64,000 bases of DNA from UBA7236 sp964463165 (lineage in GTDB: Bacteria; Bacteroidota; Bacteroidia; Chitinophagales; BACL12): assembly GCA_964463165.1 (NCBI GenBank), contig CAYXBK010000010.1, positions 95,308-159,307 of the forward strand. The letters run 5' to 3'. Shown here in pieces: positions 17,541 through 25,090 of the stretch; within the stretch, counting starts at the first letter, position 1, and each line of letters opens with the position of its first letter. The notes under the pieces were generated by a model. The model worked only from the letters and a program-made list of their open reading frames with translations, did not search any database and was not told the DNA's origin. A program made the position numbers and the translations under genes.

Positions 17541-19316
17541 CTATACATGTAATTTCCCGATGCCGACCACCTTCAATTGTGCATCATCAATTTCACCTGG
17601 TGCATCCATCATAACATCGCGGCCATTGTTATTTTTCGGGAAAGGAATGACATCTCTGATGGTTTCACCGCCTGCCATGAGCATCACCCATCTGTCTAAC
17701 CCAAATGCACAACCTCCATGCGGCGGAGCGCCATATTTAAATGCATTCACCATAAAACCGAAACGCTTTTCCTTTTCTTCTTCACTGAACCCGAGAATTT
17801 TGAAAATCTTTTCCTGCAATTCTTTATTATGAACCCGGATACTTCCGCTTAAAACTTCATTTCCGTTCATCACAAGATCATAACTCTGCGCACGCACCCG
17901 CAATGGGTCGGAATCCATATATTGAAAATCGTCGGGATGCGGTGAACAAAACGGATGGTGTGCGAAAATCGGTTCTCCTGTATTTTCATCCGGTTCAAAT
18001 AAAGGCATTTCCACCACCCAGAAAACAGACCATGTGTTTTTATCGATCCAGTTTTCACGCTTCGCCATTTCCAAACGCAATTCACCTAAAACTTTTCTTG
18101 TTTTGGAAGTTTTATCTGCAATTAATAAAAGAAGATCTCCTGCCTCTGCATGAAATAATTTTCCGATCTCTTTTAAATGGTCCTGTGTAAAAAATTTATC
18201 TATTGAAGATTTAATTGTTCCGTCGTTTGCGAATTTAATATAAATCAATCCGCTTGCACCACGTTGCGGTGCTTTTACAAATTCCGTCAATTCATCTATT
18301 TGCTTGCGTGAATATTCTCCGCATTTTTTTGCATTTATTCCGGCAACCAATCCATTCGCATTGATCACAGTATTAAATACGGAAAAATCCGTTCCAGCAA
18401 CAGCCTGATTCAAATCAACAATTTTGCAATCGAAACGGAGGTCCGGTTTATCCGTACCATAAAATTTAATTGCATCGAGATAAGGCAGGCGCATAAAATC
18501 GGGAAGTTCAATATCTTTTGTTTGTTTAAATACATGTTTTACCATTCCTTCAAACATATGCCAGACATCTTCCTGACGCACAAAACTCATTTCACAGTCG
18601 ATCTGTGTAAATTCAGGCTGCCGGTCACCACGTAAGTCTTCATCCCTGAAACATTTTGCGATCTGATAATATCTGTCCATCCCGCTCACCATCAACAATT
18701 GTTTTAATATTTGGGGTGATTGCGGTAATGCATAAAATAATCCCGGCTGCAATCTGGAAGGAACGATAAAATCTCTTGCTCCTTCGGGAGTGGATTTAAT
18801 CAAACTCGGAGTTTCAATTTCACAAAATCCGTTATCATCTAAAAATTCACGCACTGCACGCAGCATTTTTGCACGCATCATCAATCTTTTTTGCATGAGT
18901 GGCCTGCGCAGATCGAGGTAGCGGTATTTCATTCTTAATTCTTCTCCGCCATCTGTTTCATCTTCCATTGTAAAAGGAGGAACTTCACTTGTATTTAAAA
19001 TGGTGAATGCATCAACAAGAATTTCAATATCGCCGGTCGGCATATTCGGATTTTTGTTCGAACGCTCCGCCACTTTTCCGGTTGCCTGAATTACGAATTC
19101 GCGGCCGAGCTTTCTTGCTTCCATGCAAAGTGTAGAATTCGTGTCCATATTGAACACGAGTTGGGTAATTCCATACCTGTCACGCATATCAACGAACGTC
19201 ATTCCACCCAGATCGCGGCTTTTATTTACCCAGCCTGAAAGAGTGATGATCTGACCGGCATTTTGAAGCCGTAATTCCCCGCAATGGTGCGTCCTGTAAT
19301 GAGTTGAACTATGCAT
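17541..19316 (-). CDS. aspS: Aspartyl-tRNA synthetase
   Basis: The 591-residue class IIb synthetase has the N-terminal OB-fold anticodon domain (LSGWVNKSRDLGGMTFVDMR), motif 2 (FRDEDLRGDRQPEFTQIDCE), the bacterial GAD insertion in the middle and motif 3 (GGCAFGLDRWVMLMAG). The length is typical of the bacterial type. A -7 box lies 28 bases upstream. The gene is divergent from a small lipoprotein gene. Confidence 0.97.
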   Translation of the reverse strand: MHSSTHYRTHHCGELRLQNAGQIITLSGWVNKSRDLGGMTFVDMRDRYGITQLVFNMDTNSTLCMEARKLGREFVIQATGKVAERSNKNPNMPTGDIEILVDAFTILNTSEVPPFTMEDETDGGEELRMKYRYLDLRRPLMQKRLMMRAKMLRAVREFLDDNGFCEIETPSLIKSTPEGARDFIVPSRLQPGLFYALPQSPQILKQLLMVSGMDRYYQIAKCFRDEDLRGDRQPEFTQIDCEMSFVRQEDVWHMFEGMVKHVFKQTKDIELPDFMRLPYLDAIKFYGTDKPDLRFDCKIVDLNQAVAGTDFSVFNTVINANGLVAGINAKKCGEYSRKQIDELTEFVKAPQRGASGLIYIKFANDGTIKSSIDKFFTQDHLKEIGKLFHAEAGDLLLLIADKTSKTRKVLGELRLEMAKRENWIDKNTWSVFWVVEMPLFEPDENTGEPIFAHHPFCSPHPDDFQYMDSDPLRVRAQSYDLVMNGNEVLSGSIRVHNKELQEKIFKILGFSEEEKEKRFGFMVNAFKYGAPPHGGCAFGLDRWVMLMAGGETIRDVIPFPKNNNGRDVMMDAPGEIDDAQLKVVGIGKLHV

Positions 19317-19344
19317 GATAAATTAATTTCCCTTCTTTCAAATG

Positions 19345-19352
19345 CAAAAGTA
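19345..19352 (-). promoter_or_regulatory. -7 promoter box for aspS
   Basis: The minus strand reads TACTTTTG, a full TAnnTTTG match, 28 bases before the aspS ATG. Confidence 0.5.
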
Positions 19353-19427
19353 AGTCGCAAAAAATTAATGTTGCCCGAACAATGCATGGTATTTGACTTA
19401 CAATGGGCATAACCAAAAAAACAGCAT

Positions 19428-19730
19428 ATGAAAAAGTTTTTGCAATTATCCGTTCTGATCACAGGTATCCTTTTTATGGCGGCGTGCTCTAAAAAGGATA
19501 AAACTGAAGATGAAACCACACCATCTGAACAAACAACCACCACTACTACATCAGAAGACGGCAGTTCTGTAACAATTGAGGCCGGCGATAAGGGTGGTAA
19601 AGTAGAAGTTGAATCCGACAAAGGAACCGATGTAAATATCAGTATAGATAAAAAAGGTGCGGAAGTGGAAGTGGAAGAGAAGGGAACCAGTGTTGATGTA
19701 CATGTGAAGGACGATGGTAAGAAAGACTGA
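19428..19730 (+). CDS. Small acidic lipoprotein
   Basis: The 100-residue protein starts with a lipoprotein signal (SVLITGILFMAACS, Cys at residue 20). The mature part begins with a Thr/Glu-rich linker, then shows a repeating beta pattern with alternating Val and charged residues (GGKVEVESDKGTDVNISIDK, GAEVEVEEKGTSVDVHVKDD). It has no recognised domain. A strong terminator follows directly, so it is a monocistronic unit. Confidence 0.75.
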   Translation: MKKFLQLSVLITGILFMAACSKKDKTEDETTPSEQTTTTTTSEDGSSVTIEAGDKGGKVEVESDKGTDVNISIDKKGAEVEVEEKGTSVDVHVKDDGKKD

Positions 19731-19746
19731 GATGTGAAGAATGCAT

Positions 19747-19776
19747 AAAAAAGGCGCTGTTGAAGCGCCTTTTTTA
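19747..19776 (+). terminator. Intrinsic terminator after the small lipoprotein
   Basis: Stem GGCGCT (19753-19758), loop GTTGA, stem AGCGCC (19764-19769), followed by six T, and preceded by six A that extend the stem. It lies 22 bases after the stop of the lipoprotein gene. The A-tract would let it work on the minus strand too. Confidence 0.85.
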
Positions 19777-20059
19777 TTGGATGAATTGCCTCGTCCTGAA
19801 ATAAGTTGACACAAATCTTGTCAACTTATTTCAGGATTATTCAAATTTAATTGATAGAATGATTGAAAAGATATTATTAGTTTAAATGAAAAACACATCA
19901 TAGGTTTAACAAAATCCCTCTCACACAAATTTTAATAATATCTACCATCAATCCGATCATTTATTTGCAACTTTTTAATATTTCGTTTTGTCAAATGCTA
20001 GCTGCTAGCTACTAGCTACTAGCTGCTAGCTACCTGATACTTTCTACTTGCTACTCCAT
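19777..20059. other. Intergenic region with inverted repeat and heptad repeat
   Basis: Between the terminator and the convergent repressor gene there is no coding potential. The region holds the 18-bp inverted repeat (19794-19836), an AT-rich stretch, and a degenerate 7-bp repeat built on GCTGCTA/GCTACTA at 19997-20036 that ends close to the repressor stop. Confidence 0.7.
19794..19836. repeat. Perfect 18-bp inverted repeat with 7-base loop
   Basis: The arm TCCTGAAATAAGTTGACA (19794-19811) is repeated as its exact reverse complement at 19819-19836, separated by CAAATCT. The arm looks like the terminal repeat of IS3-like elements, but there is no transposase and the whole unit is 43 bases. 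It could be a collapsed IS or MITE, or a strong RNA hairpin. Confidence 0.8.
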
Positions 20060-20863
20060 TCAATTCCTCTCAATCCCATCCAGTCTCGTTTTCAATAAAT
20101 GCACCTGCATGGTGAGGTCGCCGATCAGTTTATCAATATCCTGTTTTTTCACGGGCATATAATTCGTGAGTTTACTTTTTACATACCAGATCTCCTTCAC
20201 TTCATCAATATCCACATCAATTGGAGGGTATGCTTCATTGTCGCTGATCAGAGTGAGTTTATGCTCTTCTTCCGCTTTATTGATTATTCTTTTTACCAGC
20301 ACATTATCATTCGTAACCACCACATGGATATATCCTTCACGCACGTCTTTAAAATGGTTATCACAAAATCTCCCCACAACAAAATCTCCGTTTTGCAGCG
20401 AATCGGTCATACTGTCGCCTTCCACCTGGAAACATCTGAATGTTCCGTTTCTGTAATCGGTACCCGGCAATTTAAATGCGGGTAATTCCCGGTAAAATTC
20501 CGGCTCAAGATATCTTGTCGGGTAACCTGCCGCCGCTTTAGTATCTACTAAAACAATATTCTCCTGCCCGGCTTCATCAACTGTAATTACAAATGGCCGG
20601 TAAACAATTGTTCCTGCATTCGGCTGCACTTCTTTCGCCGAAGACTGCGGCATATGTTTTTCCATACTTCTGTGCAGCAGGTCATCAAGCGAAACGTCAA
20701 AAATGTTGACAATCTCAAGCAAGGTTTTATGCCCCGGATTTGCAAGGCCGGCTTCAATATTTGCAACTGCTGTTCTGCCCACGCTTAACATTTCTGCCAA
20801 CTGTTGCTGACTCATGTTCCGTTGCTTGCGAAGAAATTTCAGATTTGATGATAAAAAGTTCAT
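20060..20863 (-). CDS. XRE-family repressor with S24 (LexA-like) autopeptidase domain
   Basis: The 267-residue protein has an N-terminal XRE helix-turn-helix (MSQQQLAEMLSVGRTAVANI, residues 17-36) and a C-terminal S24 peptidase fold. The catalytic Ser is S151 in VEGDSMTDSL and the Lys is K191 in VLVKRI; an Ala-Gly bond at 112-113 (KAAAGYP) is at the distance expected for a self-cleavage site. A coiled tail follows (IDKLIGDLTMQVHLLKTRL). Such proteins repress genes until self-cleavage is triggered, often by DNA damage. It is divergent from a radical SAM gene across two 13-bp direct repeats (20883-20917), likely its operator. No phage genes are nearby. Confidence 0.88.
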   Translation of the reverse strand: MNFLSSNLKFLRKQRNMSQQQLAEMLSVGRTAVANIEAGLANPGHKTLLEIVNIFDVSLDDLLHRSMEKHMPQSSAKEVQPNAGTIVYRPFVITVDEAGQENIVLVDTKAAAGYPTRYLEPEFYRELPAFKLPGTDYRNGTFRCFQVEGDSMTDSLQNGDFVVGRFCDNHFKDVREGYIHVVVTNDNVLVKRIINKAEEEHKLTLISDNEAYPPIDVDIDEVKEIWYVKSKLTNYMPVKKQDIDKLIGDLTMQVHLLKTRLDGIERN

Positions 20864-20882
20864 ACGAGAATTTTTTTGATGA

Positions 20883-20917
20883 TGTCAAAAATAATAGCTT
20901 TATTTGTCAAAAATAAT
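20883..20917. promoter_or_regulatory. Operator-like pair of 13-bp direct repeats
   Basis: TGTCAAAAATAAT occurs at 20883-20895 and again at 20905-20917, spaced 22 bp centre to centre (about two helical turns), between the divergent repressor and radical SAM genes. Binding by the XRE/S24 protein is inferred. Confidence 0.55.
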
Positions 20918-20924
20918 GACTTTT

Positions 20925-21998
20925 ATGAAACTTCCAATAGCAGAGGAAGAAATTTTTTTGAAAGGGAGAGGATCACAGATCAACCCATTCAATCCGTATC
21001 ACGACAGAAACCTGACGCAGGAACATTTTGAAGGCCTGGATGAAGAAATGATTTCGAGGCGTGAAACAGAATTTTTTATTGAGCATCCCAAAAAAGTGGT
21101 GAATAAAATCGAAAGCCCGGACGTCGGAATGATGTTTTCAATCAACCCTTACCAGGGCTGTGAGCATGGATGCGTGTATTGCTATGCAAGAAATTCCCAT
21201 AATTACTGGGGCTTTAGTGCAGGATTGGATTTTGAAACAAAGATCATTATGAAACCGAATGCGCCCGCTTTGCTGGAAGCAGCATTTCTGAAACCAAACT
21301 GGAACCCGGTCCCGATCATGGTGTCGGGGAATACAGATTGCTATCAGCCCGTTGAACGCAAAATGAAGATCACACGCAATTTGCTGAAAGTGTTTTTGAA
21401 ATACAGAAACCCGGTTGGAATGATCACGAAAAATCAACTGATATCCAGAGATATTGATCTATTATCCGAACTGGCAAAAGAAAATCTTGCGCATGTTTTA
21501 ATTTCCACAACAGGAACAGATGAAAAGATCAGGGAAAAAATGGAGCCCCGCACCGCAACCTATCAGCAACGATTTAAAACAATGGAGAAACTTGCAAATG
21601 CAGGCGTGCCTGTGGGTGTCATGATTGGCCCGATCGTTCCGGGATTAACCGATGATCAGATCCCGGATATTATAAAAGCTGCTGCAGATCACGGTGCATA
21701 TACCGCGATTTTTACAATGGTGCGCCTGAATGGTGCGATTGCGCAAATATTCACAGACTGGATATGGAAAGCATTTCCCGATAAAGCCGAAAGAGTATTG
21801 AGCAATATCAAAGCTGTGCATGAAGGCAATCTGAACGACAGCCGCTGGGGCAAGCGCATGCGGGGAGACGGAAACCTTGCAGAAGCAATTCAGAAAATGT
21901 TTTATTTAATGCGTGAAAAATATATGGGTGATAAACCGCCGTTTGAATTTAATCTGAAAGCATTCAGGAGACCTGGGCAGATGGTGATGGAATTTTGA
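20925..21998 (+). CDS. Radical SAM protein of the SplB/PA0069 type
   Basis: With the ATG at 20925 the protein has 357 residues; an earlier ATG at 20916 and a TTG at 20904 lie inside the operator-like repeat. The [4Fe-4S] cluster motif is C79-xxx-C83-xx-C86 in NPYQGCEHGCVYCYARNSH, as in spore-photoproduct-lyase-related proteins that are widespread outside spore formers. Other family blocks are ITKNQLISRDIDLLSELA and NAGVPVGVMIGPIVPGLTD. The reaction is not known for this branch. The divergent S24 repressor suggests stress-controlled expression. Confidence 0.85.
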   Translation: MKLPIAEEEIFLKGRGSQINPFNPYHDRNLTQEHFEGLDEEMISRRETEFFIEHPKKVVNKIESPDVGMMFSINPYQGCEHGCVYCYARNSHNYWGFSAGLDFETKIIMKPNAPALLEAAFLKPNWNPVPIMVSGNTDCYQPVERKMKITRNLLKVFLKYRNPVGMITKNQLISRDIDLLSELAKENLAHVLISTTGTDEKIREKMEPRTATYQQRFKTMEKLANAGVPVGVMIGPIVPGLTDDQIPDIIKAAADHGAYTAIFTMVRLNGAIAQIFTDWIWKAFPDKAERVLSNIKAVHEGNLNDSRWGKRMRGDGNLAEAIQKMFYLMREKYMGDKPPFEFNLKAFRRPGQMVMEF

Positions 21999-22055
21999 AA
22001 CCGGTCGGCGGTCCACAGTATTCACTCATACAGGCTTTGATCGAAATTCACTTCT

Positions 22056-22063
22056 TACATTTG
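22056..22063 (+). promoter_or_regulatory. -7 promoter box for the deacetylase-sulfotransferase pair
   Basis: TACATTTG is a full match. The in-frame ATG at 22065 lies one base after it and would be outside the transcript, so the ATG at 22074 is taken as the start. Confidence 0.55.
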
Positions 22064-22073
22064 CATGTATCAA

Positions 22074-23018
22074 ATGAATAAAGGCAAAGCTTTTTATTTT
22101 AAATATGCCGGCTTGTTATCAAAAAACAATGCGCTGCCAAAGCTGATCAATAAATCAGGTATCAAAATTATTTTTCCTTTTTATCATGCTGTGAGTGATG
22201 AAGCATTACCGCATATTCAAAATTTGTATTCATACCCATCTGTAAAAGAATTTATTTCCGGACTGGATTTTATCTTAAAATATTTTGAACCCATGCACCC
22301 TGATGAACTGGATCAAATATCATCCGTTCAAAAAAATAAATTTTTACTATCCTTTGACGACGGCCTGCGTGAAATGTATGAAATTGTTGCACCGGTTTTA
22401 AAACAAAAAGGAGTACCGGCGATTTTTTTTATCAATTCAGATTTTATTGACAACCGTAAAATGTTTTTCAGATATAAAGTTTCGGTGCTGATCGGTGAGT
22501 TGAAATTACACGCGGATGAAAAAAGAAAACTATTGGATTTTCAATATGCAGATACAAATGAGATTGATTTATTTGCGGAAAAACACGGTGTTGACTTCAA
22601 TGCATTTTTAATCCGGCAAAAACCATATCTCACATCAGGGCAAATACAATCAATGCATGCTGACGGATTTATTTTTGGCGGGCATAGTGCAGATCATCCG
22701 CAGTACAGTCAAATTACAATTGAAGAACAAATCCGGCAAACAACGGAAAGTATGCAGTTTGTAAAATCACTTACCGGGCAGGAAAAGAATTATTTCGCTT
22801 TTCCGTTTACCGATGCAGGTGTCGGGCAGAATTTTTTTACGCAGATCGATACATATTTTGCTTCAGGCGTGCAGGCAACATTCGGTACGGCAGGCCTCAG
22901 AAAAGCGGCAGGTAAACATATCCAGCGTATCCCGATGGAAATTTCCGGACTGCCGGTGCAACAAATTTTAAATACAGAATACCGCTGGTATTTATTAAAG
23001 AATATGTTTGGCAGATGA
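22074..23018 (+). CDS. Polysaccharide deacetylase family protein
   Basis: The 314-residue protein belongs to the NodB-homology superfamily of metal-dependent de-N-acetylases. The metal/catalytic motif 1 is LLSFDDGLREMYEIV and motif 2 is GGHSADHPQYS (His-xxx-His). There is no signal peptide, so it is likely cytoplasmic. Its stop overlaps the ATG of a sulfotransferase by four bases. The pair could modify a surface glycan or glycolipid. Start chosen from the promoter position. Confidence 0.85.
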   Translation: MNKGKAFYFKYAGLLSKNNALPKLINKSGIKIIFPFYHAVSDEALPHIQNLYSYPSVKEFISGLDFILKYFEPMHPDELDQISSVQKNKFLLSFDDGLREMYEIVAPVLKQKGVPAIFFINSDFIDNRKMFFRYKVSVLIGELKLHADEKRKLLDFQYADTNEIDLFAEKHGVDFNAFLIRQKPYLTSGQIQSMHADGFIFGGHSADHPQYSQITIEEQIRQTTESMQFVKSLTGQEKNYFAFPFTDAGVGQNFFTQIDTYFASGVQATFGTAGLRKAAGKHIQRIPMEISGLPVQQILNTEYRWYLLKNMFGR

Positions 23019-23926
23019 AAGTAAATACACTGATAATTGGCGCCGGCAGATCGGGAACAACTTCCCTGTATGCATATTTGAAGCAGCATCCGGAAGTGTA
23101 TTTTTCAATCACGAAAGAAGTGCATTATTTTTCAATTCCGGAATTATATGCCAGAGGCGAAAATTATTTCCATTCTTTATTTCCCGATGTAAAGGAGCAG
23201 AAAATAATTGCATCGGCAGATACTTATTTACTGATCGATAAAGAAGCACCTTTACGGATCAGAAATTATAATCCGGCAATGAAATTCATTATTCTTTTGC
23301 GTGACCCTGTGGACCGTGCTTATTCAAATTATAATTATTCCGTGAATTACGGCCATGAAAAAAAACAAATATCTTTTTTAGAAACCATAGCACTTGAAAA
23401 TGAAAGACTGCAAAAATTAAATATCGTCGACAAAAATAATCTCTGCCATTTTTACAGCAGTTTGTACGATCAGCATATTTCTTACTGGATGCAATTCTTT
23501 CCGCCCGAAAATTTTATCCTGCTCAAAACCGAAGATCTTCAAAAATCTCCCCGGGAAACAATCAATCAATTATTTCAATTTTTAGGGATTGAAAAAATAT
23601 CTGTCAACACATCACAAAAATTTAATAAAGCCGCGAAAGCAAAAAGCAAATTCCTGCAGCAGATATTATTAAACAGAGACCATCCTGCACGTAAAGTGCT
23701 GCGCATTTTTTTAAAACCATTCCGCAATCTGTTGATCCGTTCGGGGCTGATCGATAAAATTGCAGATATGAATAAAACAAATGCCGATATTGCACCTTTA
23801 TCTGAAACCGACCGGCTCACAGCTTCTGCTTATTTTGAAACCGATCTGCAGCAACTTGATGCGCATTATCACATCCGCTTTCAAAACTTTATTAAACAGG
23901 AACCGCATCAGGGATCAAAATCTTAA
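23015..23926 (+). CDS. PAPS-dependent sulfotransferase domain protein
   Basis: The 303-residue protein has the 5'-phosphosulfate-binding loop at the N-terminus (LIIGAGRSGTTSLYAYLKQH) and the 3'-phosphate-binding motif (IILLRDPVDRAYSNYNYS), as in heparan/chondroitin-type and bacterial carbohydrate sulfotransferases. KEVHYFS after the first loop carries a plausible catalytic region. The gene is translationally coupled to the deacetylase, which would expose an amino group, so N-sulfation of an amino-sugar is an attractive but unproven inference. Confidence 0.85.
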   Translation: MKVNTLIIGAGRSGTTSLYAYLKQHPEVYFSITKEVHYFSIPELYARGENYFHSLFPDVKEQKIIASADTYLLIDKEAPLRIRNYNPAMKFIILLRDPVDRAYSNYNYSVNYGHEKKQISFLETIALENERLQKLNIVDKNNLCHFYSSLYDQHISYWMQFFPPENFILLKTEDLQKSPRETINQLFQFLGIEKISVNTSQKFNKAAKAKSKFLQQILLNRDHPARKVLRIFLKPFRNLLIRSGLIDKIADMNKTNADIAPLSETDRLTASAYFETDLQQLDAHYHIRFQNFIKQEPHQGSKS

Positions 23927-23935
23927 TACATGTGT

Positions 23936-23943
23936 TATTTTTG
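23936..23943 (+). promoter_or_regulatory. -7 promoter box for the RND efflux operon
   Basis: TATTTTTG is a full TAnnTTTG match 76 bases before the adaptor ATG. Confidence 0.4.
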
Positions 23944-24019
23944 ATCGTTCAGAACCTTTTTACGGTGCCTGACATTGTGTATTTTTTAATGTGTTTCTTT
24001 TTTTAACATATTCAAGCCA

Positions 24020-25075
24020 ATGAGATCATCGGTAATTTATTTTGCGATCAGTTTATTTGTTATCGCTTCATGCGGTAAAAAAAAGGAGCTTGTATCCGAT
24101 AAAGGGGCAAAGCCCGCTGCGCAACCCGTGAAAGTAATGATCATTCAACCTTCCGAATTAATTAACAGAATCACATCTACCGGTACGATCATAGCAAATG
24201 AAGAAGTGGAAGTGCGCAGTGAAACGCAGGGAAGGATCATTCATATTTATTTTAAAGAAGGTGAACGTGTTGCCGCAGGTAAATTACTTGTGAAAATCGA
24301 CGACAGTGAATTACAGGCACAATTAAAAAAAGCAGATCTCGATATGCAACTTGCAGAGGATGATGAGGCAAGAAATAAAAAATTACTAGCAGTTAACGGG
24401 ATCAGTAAAGAAGAATATGATGCTTCATTAAATAAATTATTGCAGTTACAGGCAGGAAAGCAATTAATTGAAGCACAAATTGCGAAAACATCTGTTATTG
24501 CACCGTTCAGCGGTGTGATCGGATTGCGTTATGTAAGTGAAGGAGGATTTGTTTCATCGAATAATTTAATTGCCGTTCTGCAGCAAACCGATCCGGTGAA
24601 ACTTGAATTTAGCATTCCTGAAAAATATGCAGCAGGTATGCAAAACGGAACAGCTGTCGGATTTACCGTTGAAGGAAATACAAAATCATTTAGCGGGAAA
24701 GTGTATGCGAAGGAACCGAAAATTGATCCGGCAACAAGAACAGTTAAAATCAGAGCGATCAGCCAAAACCCGAATAACGAATTAATTCCGGGGGCATTTG
24801 CAAAATTGGATATCGAATTGGGTATTAATTTAAAAGCATTGGTTGTACCGAGTGAAGCAATTATCCCCGGAATTACAGGTCAGTCTGTTATGCTTATGAA
24901 AAACGGAAAAGTTGCGATGCAGCCCGTGAAGATCGGCATCAGAAATGAAAGTGATGTGGAAATTACAGAAGGTGTGGTACCCGGTGATACCGTAATTATT
25001 TCAGGATTACTTACCGTTCGTGAAGGCATGCCCGTGAAAGCAATTCTTGCAGAAAAAAAATCATCAGAAAAATAA
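24020..25075 (+). CDS. RND efflux periplasmic adaptor (membrane fusion lipoprotein)
   Basis: The 351-residue protein starts with a lipoprotein signal (AISLFVIASCGKKK). Domains in order: barrel-sandwich/lipoyl half (EVEVRSETQGRIIHIYFKEG), an alpha-hairpin around residues 95-145 (LKKADLDMQLAEDDEARNKK), the second lipoyl half (TSVIAPFSGVIGLRYVSEGG), a beta-barrel domain (VKLEFSIPEKYAAGM) and the membrane-proximal domain (KALVVPSEAIIPGITGQSV). It bridges inner-membrane pump and outer-membrane channel encoded by the next two genes. Confidence 0.93.
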   Translation: MRSSVIYFAISLFVIASCGKKKELVSDKGAKPAAQPVKVMIIQPSELINRITSTGTIIANEEVEVRSETQGRIIHIYFKEGERVAAGKLLVKIDDSELQAQLKKADLDMQLAEDDEARNKKLLAVNGISKEEYDASLNKLLQLQAGKQLIEAQIAKTSVIAPFSGVIGLRYVSEGGFVSSNNLIAVLQQTDPVKLEFSIPEKYAAGMQNGTAVGFTVEGNTKSFSGKVYAKEPKIDPATRTVKIRAISQNPNNELIPGAFAKLDIELGINLKALVVPSEAIIPGITGQSVMLMKNGKVAMQPVKIGIRNESDVEITEGVVPGDTVIISGLLTVREGMPVKAILAEKKSSEK

Positions 25076-25090
25076 TCAGGTTTCAGGCGC

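Noticed and set aside
20060..20863. Prophage remnant
   Set aside because: The CI-like repressor is alone; no integrase, structural or lysis genes are near.
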